Below are positions 14,477 to 23,808 of a stretch of DNA of 27,177 nt, piece by piece. The position numbers and the translations under genes are program-made. A model generated the notes under the pieces. That model saw nothing but the letters and a program-made list of their open reading frames with translations, made no database searches and was not told the origin of the DNA. Every line of letters starts with the position of its first letter. Within the stretch, counting starts at the first letter, position 1. The stretch lies in the NCBI GenBank assembly GCA_000405345.1, contig ASPC01000017.1, forward strand, positions 1 to 27,177, given 5' to 3'. The stretch is from Atribacteria bacterium SCGC AAA255-N14 (GTDB lineage Bacteria; Atribacterota; JS1; SB-45; 34-128).

Positions 14477-14740
14477 TTACTCTTTTCCCATTGAATCCAT
14501 ACGCCTACGCATAGACTTTCTCTCAAAATTCAAAAGGTTTCCATCTTCATCAAGAAGAACTTCATATAAAGCTAAGATATCCATCTGATCAGGAATAGAC
14601 CGCTTCTCCACCATCTCAATAGATATATTCCATCCCTTTTCATCCTTGCTAACCCCTACCGTAGAAGAAGTTGCCAACCCGGTTAATTTACTTAATTCCT
14701 TACGTGCCTTTTCAATTAAAATTCCTAATTCCTTAGCCAT
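14477..14740 (-). CDS. gvpO: Gas vesicle protein GvpO
   Basis: 87 residues. The core GWNISIEMVEKRSIPDQMDI followed by LALYEVLLDEDGNLLNFERK matches GvpO (W-x-V-x-E-V-x-E-x-x-R-I-P-D-x-x-D-x-L-A-x-Y-E-V-x-L-D). GGAGGAG, which overlaps the end of gvpG, serves as its ribosome site, so the two are probably coupled. GvpO is an accessory protein required for vesicle formation in several organisms; its exact action is unknown. Confidence 0.9.
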   Translation of the reverse strand: MAKELGILIEKARKELSKLTGLATSSTVGVSKDEKGWNISIEMVEKRSIPDQMDILALYEVLLDEDGNLLNFERKSMRRRMDSMGKE

Positions 14741-14742
14741 TT

Positions 14743-14979
14743 TTACTCCTCCGCTCTCTTAATTTTTTTTAACCTTTGCATTAATTCTTTTTCTATCTGA
14801 TTGTAATCCTCTTCACTGATCTTGCCTTCGTCCAAGAGTAGTTGATACTCCTTGAGCTTTTCTATAACTCCTTCTTTGGTTACCAGGCGCTCTTTATCAA
14901 CTTCATTCATTATTCCCTCAAGTACCTTTTTTGCCAAAGTTAAGGGCATCTTTAATAAATCATCAATAATAAAAGCCAT
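14743..14979 (-). CDS. gvpG: Gas vesicle protein GvpG
   Basis: 78 residues, the usual size. It opens with FIIDDLLKMPLTLAKKVLEG and continues with LKEYQLLLDEGKISEEDYNQ and a basic end, the standard GvpG plan of a hydrophobic N-terminus plus two amphipathic helices. GvpG works with F/L proteins in assembly and lies directly after the second F/L gene. AAGGGGG stands ahead of the ATG. Confidence 0.9.
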   Translation of the reverse strand: MAFIIDDLLKMPLTLAKKVLEGIMNEVDKERLVTKEGVIEKLKEYQLLLDEGKISEEDYNQIEKELMQRLKKIKRAEE

Positions 14980-14992
14980 TTTTTATGCCCCC

Positions 14993-15736
14993 TTAAAACC
15001 CTTTTAATTTAATATTAACGAAATTATAAGGTGGAACCGGACCGACATACTTAAACTTCAATTGATTCTCATATTTTTGGGCTAATTCGTTCACTCTTTT
15101 ATCAAAATCTTTTTCTTTATTTTTATCCACTAAGAAAGAGGAATTAAGGAGCATCTTGATGCCTATGGGTTGGTTAAGGCGGCTATCGACAGCTATTTCC
15201 TTCAGAGAACTATAAATTTTCTGGACATATTTCTTTTCCCATTCCTTAACTATAGACTCAACCAATCTACCTGCCTTAAGTTTGGCGTTTTGATCTTCCT
15301 TTGCTGATAAATCAACTATTTTCTTCTTTAATTCTTGAAAGTCTTTAACTCTACTCTCCATCTCTTTCACTACCGCCTCCTCTATCCAGAGGACTTTTAC
15401 CCCTAACTCTATTTTGCCCTTAAGCATTTTTAATTGCCGCATAAATTCTAAATAGTTTTGTCTTAAAAGTTCGGTTACTTTCTCCTCATTTTCAGCAATA
15501 ATTCCGAAACTCATCGGAAGAATAAGATATTCCCTGGCGATTTCTTCAAGAACATGGGTATGAGCTAAAAGATTCACTCTGATAGGGTCGTATTCTATCT
15601 CCTCTGCCTCACTGATCACTGCGGCTAAATCCTGATAATTATATGAATATACCTTCTTTCCATCAATTCCGCTAAAACTAAATTCTTTTCTTTTGGATTC
15701 TTCTATAAAACCATAGATATATTTACTTACCGGCAT
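14993..15736 (-). CDS. gvpF/L: Gas vesicle protein GvpF/GvpL, second copy
   Basis: 247 residues. Begins VSKYIYGFIEE and ends KFKYVGPVPPYNFVNIKLK, both family signatures; NYQDLAAVISEAEE and LLAHTHVLEEI...LILPMSFG are also present. It is closer to the first copy (18558) than to the third. Minor assembly or shell-contact protein. The ribosome site is GAGGAAAG. Lies between the CDC48-like gene and gvpG. Confidence 0.92.
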   Translation of the reverse strand: MPVSKYIYGFIEESKRKEFSFSGIDGKKVYSYNYQDLAAVISEAEEIEYDPIRVNLLAHTHVLEEIAREYLILPMSFGIIAENEEKVTELLRQNYLEFMRQLKMLKGKIELGVKVLWIEEAVVKEMESRVKDFQELKKKIVDLSAKEDQNAKLKAGRLVESIVKEWEKKYVQKIYSSLKEIAVDSRLNQPIGIKMLLNSSFLVDKNKEKDFDKRVNELAQKYENQLKFKYVGPVPPYNFVNIKLKGF

Positions 15737-15769
15737 TATTCTTTCCTCTTCCTTTTTACTTCCATAAAT

Positions 15770-17929
15770 TTAATCTAAATGAGCTTTCAGTGACTTAATG
15801 GCAGCTTTAAAGTGCTTTAGGGAAATCTTAAAGGTAGCAGCAACATCCTCATTCTTCTTTTCTATCTTTCCTGCCTTTTTTTTAATAAACTCCCTGATTG
15901 CTGCCATAGAAGCCTCTCTGCAGATCGCCTCAATATCCGCCCCGGTTAAACCTTCTGTTTCTTCAGCCAAAACAGGAGGGTTCACATCATCAGGCAGAGG
16001 TTTCCCTTGCAAATGAACCTGAAATATCTTCTCCCGGCTCTTTTTATCCGGTATCGGGACTTCTAAAATCAGATCAAATCTACCCGCTCGCAGGATAGCC
16101 GGGTCAATTAATTCCCTTCTATTGGTAGCTGCTAAAACTATCACTCCTTTAAGTTCCTCTATCCCGTCCAGCTCAGTTAAAAATTGGCTAATGACCCTTT
16201 CTGTTGCCTGAGAATCCCCGCTTGTTCCCCGTTGCGGAACCAGGGAATCAATTTCATCAAAAAATAGAATAATAGGAGCAGCCTGCCTTGCTTTACGAAA
16301 GAGTTCCCTTACCCCCCGCTCTGACTCTCCAATGTATTTTGACATAAGCTCGGGTCCTTTAACGGATATAAAATTTACCTCACTTTCATTGGCCAGGGCC
16401 TTAGCCATCAAGGTCTTTCCCGTCCCCGGAAGCCCGGATAACAAAATACCTTTTGGTGGCTTAGTGTGGGTATAATCGAATAAATCAGGATATTTTAAGG
16501 GCCATTCCACCACTTCAGTTAGAGCTTCTTTAATCTCTTCCAGTCCACCTACATCATCCCATTTCACATTAGGAATTTCCACAAAGACCTCTCTGATTGC
16601 CGAGGGCTCCACTTCTTTCAAGGCCGCCCTAAAGTTATCCATAGTAACCTCTAATTCTAAAAGCATTTTATAAGGGATTTCATCTAATTCGAAATCAATA
16701 TTAGGCAAGATAATTCGTAAGGAATTCATAGCGGCTTCCCGGCATAAAGCTTCTAAGTCAGCACCTACAAAACCATGGGTGATCTGGGATATTTTTTCTA
16801 AATCTACATCTTTGGCTAAAGGCATCCCCCGGGTATGAATATGCAAAATTTCCAGACGAGCCTTTTGATCAGGGATACGTATGGAAATCTCCCGATCAAA
16901 TCTTCCCGGTCTTCTTAAAGCCGGATCAAGAACATTGGGAATATTGGTAGCTCCAATAACAATTACTTCCCCTCGAGATTCCAATCCATCCATCAGGGCT
17001 AATAGTTGAGCCACTACCCTTTTTTCTACCTGTTTCTCTCCCCCCATTTCCTCCCGCTTGGGGGCAATAGCATCAATCTCATCGATGAAGATGATAGAAG
17101 GGGCATTAGTTTGGGCCTCCTTAAATACACTTCGCAGACGAGCTTCGCTTTCTCCGTAGAATTTCCCCATAATTTCGGGGCCACTTATATGGCTAAAATG
17201 TGCCACCGTCTCCTGGGCTACTGCTCTGGCGATCAAAGTCTTTCCACATCCTGGAGGACCATAAAGTAAAACCCCCTTGGGGGGTTCAATGCCTAATCTT
17301 TCAAAAATTTGAGGATATTTTAGAGGAAGTTCAATCATCTCCCTAATTCTTTGAATTTCCCGGCCCAGTCCGCCAATATCTTCATAAGATATCTTTAACT
17401 GTTTTCCGGCTACTTCTTTCTCTTCTTTCATCTTGATGGTAGTACCGGTATGGATAAAAACCGGCTGTTTAGCAGGAAGGGTGGAAACCACCATAAAATC
17501 AAAGCTTCGTGCACCAAAAAGATTGGCTCTTATTCTATCCCCCTCTACCAAAGGTAAACCTTCTAACAGACTACCTATATATTTAGTATCCTCAGCCCCA
17601 CGCATAGACTTGATCAGGGTTAAAGGAGCCAGGACTATTTTATCGGCTAATTTACATTCACATTTTTGAATACTTACTTTTTCATCTAATCCTGCCTGGG
17701 TATTCTCTCTTAATAAACCATCCATTTGAATAATCGCTTTTCCTCTATCCTCCGGATAGGCAGGCATAATTTTAGCGACTGATTTTCTTTTACCGAATAC
17801 TTCTATTATTTCCCCTACTTCTATACTCATTTTATTAAAATCTGCCGGGTCAATTCTAACGATTGCTCTTCCTACATCTCTGGCTTTTGCTTCTGAAACC
17901 TTCAGGGTTAATTTTATATTTTTAGTCAT
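15770..17929 (-). CDS. CDC48-family double AAA+ ATPase
   Basis: 719 residues. Residues about 1-165 are a CDC48/VAT-type N-domain (double-psi barrel, [20 protein letters not shown]). D1 has Walker A GPPGCGKT at 224-231, Walker B IIFIDEID at 279-286 and RRPGRFD near 340. D2 has GLPGTGKT at 499-506 (L where P is usual), ILFFDEID at 554-561 and an arginine finger near RAGRFD. Such hexamers unfold or extract proteins using ATP. Placed between the Hsp20-like gene and gvpF/L, it probably remodels hydrophobic vesicle proteins or takes assemblies apart. AAGGAA precedes the ATG. Confidence 0.93.
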   Translation of the reverse strand: MTKNIKLTLKVSEAKARDVGRAIVRIDPADFNKMSIEVGEIIEVFGKRKSVAKIMPAYPEDRGKAIIQMDGLLRENTQAGLDEKVSIQKCECKLADKIVLAPLTLIKSMRGAEDTKYIGSLLEGLPLVEGDRIRANLFGARSFDFMVVSTLPAKQPVFIHTGTTIKMKEEKEVAGKQLKISYEDIGGLGREIQRIREMIELPLKYPQIFERLGIEPPKGVLLYGPPGCGKTLIARAVAQETVAHFSHISGPEIMGKFYGESEARLRSVFKEAQTNAPSIIFIDEIDAIAPKREEMGGEKQVEKRVVAQLLALMDGLESRGEVIVIGATNIPNVLDPALRRPGRFDREISIRIPDQKARLEILHIHTRGMPLAKDVDLEKISQITHGFVGADLEALCREAAMNSLRIILPNIDFELDEIPYKMLLELEVTMDNFRAALKEVEPSAIREVFVEIPNVKWDDVGGLEEIKEALTEVVEWPLKYPDLFDYTHTKPPKGILLSGLPGTGKTLMAKALANESEVNFISVKGPELMSKYIGESERGVRELFRKARQAAPIILFFDEIDSLVPQRGTSGDSQATERVISQFLTELDGIEELKGVIVLAATNRRELIDPAILRAGRFDLILEVPIPDKKSREKIFQVHLQGKPLPDDVNPPVLAEETEGLTGADIEAICREASMAAIREFIKKKAGKIEKKNEDVAATFKISLKHFKAAIKSLKAHLD

Positions 17930-18005
17930 AGTGTATTCCTTGCTTCTAATAATAATCGAGAAACCAATCTTAATATCTTCAGTCTTCTCAGTTTTTTTTC
18001 CTGGC

Positions 18006-18536
18006 TTAAATTTTCTCTAATTTTATCTCTAACATGCCATTTTTATAAGAAGATTTCATACTTTCTTTCTTTCCCTTGGAAGGAAGTAAAACCTCCTTGG
18101 CATATTTTCTTTCTTTGTTTTCTGCAGATAGCTTAAGAATATCTCCTTCCAGGTTAATCTTGATATTCTCCTCAGAAACTCCGGGCAGCTCCACAATGAC
18201 TAAAATATGATCCTTTTCATCAAATACATCGACTATTGGCTCTCTGATTTCTTCTACCACCGGACCTTTTGCCGTTTTCTTGATGTTGCCAAAGGTCTCT
18301 ACCAGGGGTTTTCCTCCTACTAAAGTTTTTATGCTAAAACCATAAATACCTTTTGCATCTTTAGGTAGCCCTTTAATTTCACCAGTTTTTTTAATTTCTC
18401 CGGCTTCTTTAGTTACCTTGTCTGCTAAGTTAATCAAGTCACTAAATCCCTTAAATATTCCTCCTAATCTCACTTTTCCCATATCAAAGTCAAATTCTAA
18501 GCTTTCTTTTTCTTCCTTTTTTTCTTTTTCGGCCAT
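18006..18536 (-). CDS. gvpH: Hsp20/alpha-crystallin protein, GvpH-like
   Basis: 176 residues. A charged N-terminus leads to an alpha-crystallin core from about residue 98 ([22 protein letters not shown]) ending in [14 protein letters not shown]. GvpH in other clusters is an Hsp20-like chaperone, and the position between gvpF/L and a AAA ATPase fits. The N-terminal arm lacks a recognisable domain. Ribosome site AAGGAG. A related C-terminal domain ends the protein at 9224. Confidence 0.85.
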   Translation of the reverse strand: MAEKEKKEEKESLEFDFDMGKVRLGGIFKGFSDLINLADKVTKEAGEIKKTGEIKGLPKDAKGIYGFSIKTLVGGKPLVETFGNIKKTAKGPVVEEIREPIVDVFDEKDHILVIVELPGVSEENIKINLEGDILKLSAENKERKYAKEVLLPSKGKKESMKSSYKNGMLEIKLEKI

Positions 18537-18557
18537 TTTTTTTCACTCCTTTTCGCT

Positions 18558-19307
18558 TTATTTTAGGTTTAAATTTACAAAATTATAGGGTGGGGTTGGC
18601 CCAATATACTTAAATTTTACTCTTTGGGCATACTTGAATACTAATTCATTTACCTGATTATCAAATTCTCTTTCCCGGGCTCTATCCACTAAAAAAACAG
18701 CATTTATCAGCATCTCATCACCTTGAGTTTCATTGAGGAGAAAATGATAAGAAATTCTTTTTAAAGCATTGATTATCTCCTGGCCTTCCTTATCCCTTTT
18801 TACCTCTAAGGCAGTCTTTACTATTTTTCCTAAGTTTATCCCCTCGGCATAACTTTCTTGAAGAGATTTGTTAGCTATCTCTTCCTTGAGAGATTTAATT
18901 TTTTTGTCTTCATCTGCCAGCTCCTGGAAAATAACTTTCATCTCTTTCCAGAAAGCCTTTAAGCCTAACTCTACCTTATTATCCATATCCTTTAACAGAT
19001 TTTTAAGTTCCAGATATCTTTTTCTTAAGAGGTTTCGGACTTCCTCGGCACTTCCTGCCACGGTGCAAAATCTCATGGGAAGAACGGTATAATTCTTCAT
19101 CACCTCTTCCACAACTTTTTCATGAGCGATTAAATTTTCTTTGTTCACCACATATTTATCCATAGGGGAGTTGCTAATCACTGCACTGAGATCCTCATAG
19201 CCAATGGTAGATACTATGTCTCCTCTTCCACCAATTCCTATGGGACCAAAGTTTCTTCCCTCATTGGTAGCGATGATACAATAGATATACTTACCTTCCC
19301 CTGCCAT
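18558..19307 (-). CDS. gvpF/L: Gas vesicle protein GvpF/GvpL, first copy
   Basis: 249 residues. GKYIYCIIATNEG at the start and FKYIGPTPPYNFVNLNLK at the end are F/L signatures; IGYEDLSAVISNSP and HEKVVEEVMKNYTVLPMRF are also diagnostic. The start codon overlaps the end of the small gene upstream, so translation is coupled. Likely part of the assembly complex around GvpA. Confidence 0.93.
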   Translation of the reverse strand: MAGEGKYIYCIIATNEGRNFGPIGIGGRGDIVSTIGYEDLSAVISNSPMDKYVVNKENLIAHEKVVEEVMKNYTVLPMRFCTVAGSAEEVRNLLRKRYLELKNLLKDMDNKVELGLKAFWKEMKVIFQELADEDKKIKSLKEEIANKSLQESYAEGINLGKIVKTALEVKRDKEGQEIINALKRISYHFLLNETQGDEMLINAVFLVDRAREREFDNQVNELVFKYAQRVKFKYIGPTPPYNFVNLNLK

Positions 19308-19603
19308 TATATTTTCTCCTTCCGATGCATGATTTCTTGTTCTAAAGCAAGAATATAACTACGAGATGATTTTCTTCTCCTTATCTTAGCCCACTCTTGG
19401 GACATTATTCTCCTAGCAAGAACTCCCAGGGAAGCCCCGTTCATACTTTTTGGTCTACCCTCTTTTTCTTCCTCTTCCTTTTTTTGAAATTCGGTTATTC
19501 CCTGTTCTAACCAGTTTACTATTCCCCTATCTTTTGATTTTTTTTCCTCATATTTTTTTAATTTTATATTTACTATCTCCAAAAATGAATCTTCTTTTTT
19601 CAT
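19307..19603 (-). CDS. Small charged protein between gvpN and gvpF/L
   Basis: 98 residues, rich in K, E and R, predicted helical, with no membrane segment. Motif-like pieces: VNWLEQGITEFQKKEEEEKE and ARRIMSQEWAKIRRRK. I do not recognise a family. Its stop overlaps the following gvpF/L start. Position suggests an accessory vesicle gene. Confidence 0.6.
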   Translation of the reverse strand: MKKEDSFLEIVNIKLKKYEEKKSKDRGIVNWLEQGITEFQKKEEEEKEGRPKSMNGASLGVLARRIMSQEWAKIRRRKSSRSYILALEQEIMHRKEKI

Positions 19604-19680
19604 AATTAGCCGGATGGCTTTCCCCCCCCTATTTCTTCAAGAATCGGCAGAGCCCAAAATGGTATTAAAGTATTAATTGA

Positions 19681-20598
19681 TCAGCAGTGTTTATCGATCA
19701 GGACCTTGACTAGATTTTTTACTTTTAATTGATTAATACTGCTCCCGATGCGGCTGGTCTCCGAGGCCAAAATATCCTGGCAAATTTCTCTAAATATTTT
19801 ATTCTTGGTACTTACCAGACCGCCTAAAGTGCTTAAACTCTTAGCAATCATAATACAACCCCGAATGGTCGGTCTAAATTCACATTCTTCGGACACCCGA
19901 AGTCCTCTTACAATATCTACAATTTTAGCTGCATCTTGGTAGGATAGATCAGACTTGGCTTTGGTGATGGAAATCTCCGTCTCCCTATCGAAAAAATCTA
20001 AATCCATAGTAATCATTCTGTCCCTCAGGGCATCTTGACTGCGGTGAACCCCGGCATACTCTTCGGGATTACTGGTAAAGATGGCGATAAAGTCAGGATG
20101 AACCTTTAAATAATCACCACTTCCCCGAGCGGAGGGTAAACCCATCATTTTTTCCTGTAAAATGGAAAGCAGGACATTATTGGCTTCCGGACGAGAACGA
20201 GTAAATTCATCATAAATAAGGATAAGTCCATGCTCAACTGCCACGGTCAAGCGGTTGTCTACCCAGCTTTTCTGAACATCTTCCTCGGCTTTCAACACCG
20301 AATGAATAAAATTGTCCACCACTCTCCTGGTACGATAACCCTGCTCTCCCCCCACTAAATCAGAAGTAGTAAATTCCTCATCTCCATGAATCATCACCAC
20401 CGGCCGGTCAATTATACTGGCCAGATGCAGGGCAAGCGTAGTTTTCCCGGTTCCCGAAGGTCCCCGGAAATGAAGGGGAAAGCCGGCCTTAATATACCCT
20501 AAAGCTCGTACGGTTATTTCCTTTACAAACTTAGTTTCCACAAAATTTGGCAGGGCACGAGCTTTCAAAACAGTTGTACCTTTGGTTACTATCATCAT
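19681..20598 (-). CDS. gvpN: Gas vesicle protein GvpN, MoxR-like AAA+ ATPase
   Basis: 305 residues, typical length. Walker A GPSGTGKT at 46-53, Walker B LILIYDE at 125-131 followed by TRSRPEANNVLL, sensor region IFTSNPEEYAGVHRSQDALRDR. This combination is specific to GvpN, an ATPase of the vesicle assembly pathway. GAGGTGA precedes two adjacent ATG codons; the first is used here. Sits between two small accessory genes. Confidence 0.95.
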   Translation of the reverse strand: MMIVTKGTTVLKARALPNFVETKFVKEITVRALGYIKAGFPLHFRGPSGTGKTTLALHLASIIDRPVVMIHGDEEFTTSDLVGGEQGYRTRRVVDNFIHSVLKAEEDVQKSWVDNRLTVAVEHGLILIYDEFTRSRPEANNVLLSILQEKMMGLPSARGSGDYLKVHPDFIAIFTSNPEEYAGVHRSQDALRDRMITMDLDFFDRETEISITKAKSDLSYQDAAKIVDIVRGLRVSEECEFRPTIRGCIMIAKSLSTLGGLVSTKNKIFREICQDILASETSRIGSSINQLKVKNLVKVLIDKHC

Positions 20599-20613
20599 TA
20601 ATCACCTCACTGG

Positions 20614-21012
20614 TTAAAATTCAATCTTTAATTCTTTAAAATTCGAAGGTTTAAAAACCCGGTTAGTCTTTTGAGGGGAAGAATGATCTATTTCCCAACT
20701 TCCCTTTTGTAATTTTTGTCTCAATTCTATAATCTTTTTATTTTTATTTACTGTCTTGGCTAATTTATCCCTGATTAATAGCATTTTCTCTTGAGATTTT
20801 TTTACCGCTAAATCTTGCTGGGCAAATCTTTGTATATCTATTTGTCTTGTTTGACTTAATTCCTTATCATCCATAAGTGCTTCCAGAATCTCTTGCTCTT
20901 TTTTGGTTCTGCATAAGGAATTAGTCGTTCTAATCTTTCGTTCGTTTCTATTTTCTAAACCGGTCTTAGAATCTCGAAATGTTTTTAGTGCTACCAAACT
21001 TTCGTGCTTCAT
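20614..21012 (-). CDS. Small basic coiled-coil-like protein
   Basis: 132 residues from the ATG at 21012, chosen because GGAGGTG stands four bases ahead; the longer frame from 21024 includes that site. Lysine-, arginine- and glutamate-rich, with helical stretches (KKEQEILEALMDDKELSQTR; LLIRDKLAKTVNKNKKIIELR). No recognised family. It follows the two GvpC-like genes and precedes gvpN; an adaptor role is only a guess. Confidence 0.6.
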   Translation of the reverse strand: MKHESLVALKTFRDSKTGLENRNERKIRTTNSLCRTKKEQEILEALMDDKELSQTRQIDIQRFAQQDLAVKKSQEKMLLIRDKLAKTVNKNKKIIELRQKLQKGSWEIDHSSPQKTNRVFKPSNFKELKIEF

Positions 21013-21050
21013 AGACACCTCCATTATTTACTTTAACTATCTCGTTTTTC

Positions 21051-21911
21051 CTATATCGCGGGGTAATATAAATTCTCTTCTTTTCGGATTTTACCTTCTT
21101 CCATAAGTTCTTTAACTATAGGTATATACCATCTCCAGTCTTTTTCCAGCTGGGCACCAATTTCAGTAAGTTTTATTCCCTCGGGATGTCCATTAATCAA
21201 CTTTATTAGCTGTTTTTTATCACTCAATTCCTCCGAAATCTTAGCCTTTTTGGGAAGGGCCTCTTTTATGGTCTTTTTTTCCAGCACCTTGGGGATAGGC
21301 TTTACACCACTTCTCTTTTCCTGCAAGATAGAAGCGGTTTGCTGCCAGGACAACGATGCCTTCTCTAATTCAGCTCTTACTTTATCTTGAGTACTATGGA
21401 AATCATCCAACATTTTACTTACTTCACTTTTTATCTCTTGATTAAACTTGCTTAAATTCTCCTTTAACTCCTTACTCATCTGGAGGTGAGAGACTTTGAA
21501 GTCATCTAAGGTCTTACTTACCTCCTCTTTTCTCTTCTCTACGCCGGCAGCTAAATCTTCTTTCAATTCCTTACTCATCTGCATCCGGGAATTTGTTAAT
21601 TCATCTAAGGTCTGACTTACCTCGGCTTTTCTCCTCTCTACACCTTCAGCTAAATCATTTCTCAAATCGCTTCCCATCTTTTCCAGGGAAAGGCGAAATC
21701 CCTTTAAGGTCTCCTTAACTTCACCTTCGAGATTATCTTTGTATTTAGATAAATATTCTCTTTGATCAAGACTCATTTTTTGATGAACCTCTTGAAAATT
21801 CTTTAAGGTCTCCTCTGTTTCTTTTTTTAGCTGTTTAATACTTTCTACTCTTACATCATAAGAACCGATAATTTCCTTACCTAATTTTTCCATCTCTTCA
21901 TTCATTCTCAT
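21051..21911 (-). CDS. GvpC-like protein: four exact 33-residue repeats plus a fifth partial, with C-terminal winged helix
   Basis: 286 residues. From residue 34 the sequence repeats every 33 residues with starts ETLKNF (34), ETLKGF (67), QTLDEL (100), KTLDDF (133) and KMLDDF (166, partial). Inner positions also recur (QMSKELKE, VEKRKEEVS). GvpC, which strengthens vesicle ribs from outside, is built of 33-residue helical repeats, so period and context agree even though the sequence is diverged. Residues about 235-285 (LIKLINGHPEGIKLTEIGAQ ... YIPIVKELMEEGKI) resemble a winged helix, which is unusual for GvpC. The N-terminus resembles that of the next-upstream gene. Confidence 0.75.
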   Translation of the reverse strand: MRMNEEMEKLGKEIIGSYDVRVESIKQLKKETEETLKNFQEVHQKMSLDQREYLSKYKDNLEGEVKETLKGFRLSLEKMGSDLRNDLAEGVERRKAEVSQTLDELTNSRMQMSKELKEDLAAGVEKRKEEVSKTLDDFKVSHLQMSKELKENLSKFNQEIKSEVSKMLDDFHSTQDKVRAELEKASLSWQQTASILQEKRSGVKPIPKVLEKKTIKEALPKKAKISEELSDKKQLIKLINGHPEGIKLTEIGAQLEKDWRWYIPIVKELMEEGKIRKEENLYYPAI

Positions 21912-22008
21912 TTCTTTTTTCCTCCTTTAGTTTTTACATAACTTAAATTTTTAAAACTCTTTACTTTTTATCCTCTTTCTCTTCCCTGATAAAAACTAAA
22001 TCATTCTG

Positions 22009-22719
22009 CTAAGTTTTGGTCTTTTCCAAATTGGAAAATATTTTTTTCGGTAGCCGAAAACCAGCTAAGGTCTCTCTAACTTTTTTCCTTTCCTCCTGCC
22101 AGAGAGCTTTTCTTTCCCTCTGTTGAGCCTGGATCTCTGAAATCGCTACTTTAAAATCCCTTATTCTTAAAGAGTTTCCTTTGCTTAATAGGTTTCTTAA
22201 GGTTTGAGACATCAGCATCTGTTCAGCTCTATAAACTTCCAGTTCCTTCCGAAAACCCTCTAACATTTTCCTGACTTCTTCTCCTCTTTTTTCTTGTTGT
22301 GATTGAAGGTCTTTTAGATAAATCTTAAAATCTACTAATCTGATAGATTCATTCTCTTTAAGATGGTCAGTAAACCGGGCCAATCTTTCTCTTAAAGCAG
22401 CAGCAATATCTTTCTGCTTATCAAGATAACCTTTTAATTCTTCCCTGATTATATACTGATTATTTTCAATTTTTTCCTTTCGATCAGTTATTCCTCCGGA
22501 TATTTTCTCTATCATCCGGTCAAAATCTTTTCTTCTTAGGTGCTGCTGACTGGTCAAGGCTTCTCGCAACTGGGCCTTTATCTTTTCCTTATCTTCCTTA
22601 GATTGCAAAATATCATTTTGGTACTCCTCTAACACCTGATAAGTATTTTCGATAACAGTTCCCACCTCAGAAATTCTATTATCATAAGAAGTTACTATAT
22701 CTTTTAATATTTTTTCCAT
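22009..22719 (-). CDS. Coiled-coil GvpC-like protein, paralogue of the 33-residue-repeat protein
   Basis: Start set at 22719 (MEKILKDIVTSYDNRI), since this matches the paralogue's MEKLGKEIIGSYDVRV and AAGGTGA lies 11 bases ahead; a longer frame starts with TTG at 22743. The protein is almost entirely helical. The motif R-x-x-D-F recurs (RKDF, RLVDF, RIRDF) at intervals of 65 and 58 residues, and LRxxLxGFR-like pieces recur about every 65, roughly twice 33. It directly follows gvpA, the usual place for gvpC. Function as a shell-binding protein is inferred. Confidence 0.65.
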   Translation of the reverse strand: MEKILKDIVTSYDNRISEVGTVIENTYQVLEEYQNDILQSKEDKEKIKAQLREALTSQQHLRRKDFDRMIEKISGGITDRKEKIENNQYIIREELKGYLDKQKDIAAALRERLARFTDHLKENESIRLVDFKIYLKDLQSQQEKRGEEVRKMLEGFRKELEVYRAEQMLMSQTLRNLLSKGNSLRIRDFKVAISEIQAQQRERKALWQEERKKVRETLAGFRLPKKIFSNLEKTKT

Positions 22720-22756
22720 TTTATCCACTCTCACCTTTTTCAAAAAAATGGGAATC

Positions 22757-22826
22757 TTGGCGGAATGTACTCGTTAAAATACCCTAAGTTTTTGAGGATA
22801 TTTCGGCAAAATTCCCTCCCAAGTTA
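22757..22826 (-). terminator. Hairpin between gvpA and the GvpC-like genes
   Basis: CTTGG (about 22757) pairs with CCAAG (about 22826); GGAAT pairs with ATTCC and AAATA with TATTT further in. Immediately after gvpA, such a hairpin often gives partial termination or protects the gvpA message, so that the main shell protein is made in excess. Confidence 0.5.
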
Positions 22827-22846
22827 GTTTAAGCTTAAATAGGATC

Positions 22847-23053
22847 CTATGCTGCGGTTGCAGTCAGGCCTATTGCTTCTGCATACTTTAAGTAGGTCTC
22901 TACAGATGCAATAACTACTCTTGCTTCAATAGCCAATAATTCAATGCCTACTAAGGACACTCTGACCCAAGCATCAATTACTATACCTTTGTCCAATATT
23001 CTGTCTACTACTTCTACCAAACTTGAGGATGCCATTGATTTTTCTACTGCCAT
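22847..23053 (-). CDS. gvpA: Major gas vesicle shell protein GvpA
   Basis: 68 residues. The core [20 protein letters not shown] followed by [35 protein letters not shown] is the highly conserved GvpA sequence: amphipathic helix, two hydrophobic strands, second helix. GvpA polymerises into the ribs of the hollow shell. AAAGGAGGTGA gives a very strong ribosome site. It is the first structural gene after the receiver protein and the sigma-54 promoter. Confidence 0.97.
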   Translation of the reverse strand: MAVEKSMASSSLVEVVDRILDKGIVIDAWVRVSLVGIELLAIEARVVIASVETYLKYAEAIGLTATAA

Positions 23054-23166
23054 TTCTTTTCACCTCCTTTCATTTTTTAGATTTTTTAAAAAAAAGAGAT
23101 ATAGTTATTTCTTTTTGTAAATTACAATTTCCATATAAACCTTTTCTAAAAAACAGTCATCTTTTT

Positions 23167-23544
23167 TTACTCTTTCTCAGCAGTATTCCTGGTTAAAATA
23201 TCTTGTACGCTCTGGGTAAGCATTTTTATATCAAATGGTTTATCTATAAAATCGACCGCTCCCAACTCTCTTGCTTTAGTCTTGGTAGAATCACTTCCAA
23301 AAGCAGAAATCATGATTATTTTTAGTGAAGGCCTCATCTGTAAAGCTTTTTTAAGGACCACTAATCCGGATATTCCACCAAGTCTATAGTCTAAGACAAT
23401 CAAATCATAGTGATCCTTTTTAATTTTTCTCAAGGCATCTTCCCCATTATAAGAGACATTGACAGTATGGCCCCCTTCTTTAAGAATATCGGAAATAATT
23501 TGGCACATATCCAGGTTATTATCAACTACTAATATTTTAGCCAT
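23167..23544 (-). CDS. Single-domain response regulator (CheY-like)
   Basis: 125 residues, a receiver domain only. Phospho-acceptor D52 (LIVLDYRLGG), switch residues MISA and K in DFIDKPF are present. In the acidic pocket the usual D-D/E pair is D8-N9 (VVDNN), so metal binding may be altered. First gene after the sigma-54 promoter and just ahead of gvpA. It may act as a phosphate sink or feed vesicle expression back to the kinase; its output partner is unknown. Confidence 0.88.
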   Translation of the reverse strand: MAKILVVDNNLDMCQIISDILKEGGHTVNVSYNGEDALRKIKKDHYDLIVLDYRLGGISGLVVLKKALQMRPSLKIIMISAFGSDSTKTKARELGAVDFIDKPFDIKMLTQSVQDILTRNTAEKE

Positions 23545-23662
23545 ATTATCTTTTTAATACCTCGCTTTAGATTTTCACGCTGGCTCCTCTTTTGCCCTGA
23601 GAAAAAAAATCTTCCAAGTTCTCCACTGGCAACAAGATGAAGCCTCTATACCATTATAATAA

Positions 23663-23677
23663 GCAAGTATCGTGCCA
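23663..23677 (-). promoter_or_regulatory. Sigma-54 (-24/-12) promoter of the gas-vesicle operon
   Basis: On the minus strand the sequence TGGCAC-GATAC-TTGC matches the sigma-54 consensus (TGGCAC-N5-TTGC) exactly. Transcription would start near 23650 and enter the receiver gene at 23544 and gvpA. The nearest upstream operon encodes a sigma-54 activator. Confidence 0.88.
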
Positions 23678-23697
23678 ACTTATTCTTGTTTAAATAA

Positions 23698-23727
23698 AAA
23701 ATGCATTCGGATCTCTCCAAATGCATT
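23698..23727. repeat. Small inverted repeat upstream of the sigma-54 promoter
   Basis: AATGCATT occurs twice, at about 23700 and 23719, and can form a stem around a GGA/TCC pair. It lies between the promoter and the activator sites. The meaning is unclear. Confidence 0.4.
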
Positions 23728-23808
23728 CATGGCAAGGCTTTTAGCCAAAATATATTTTTTTCTAACCCTCATTTCTAATTACTTTATTTTAATTTACTCC
23801 TCAAATTA

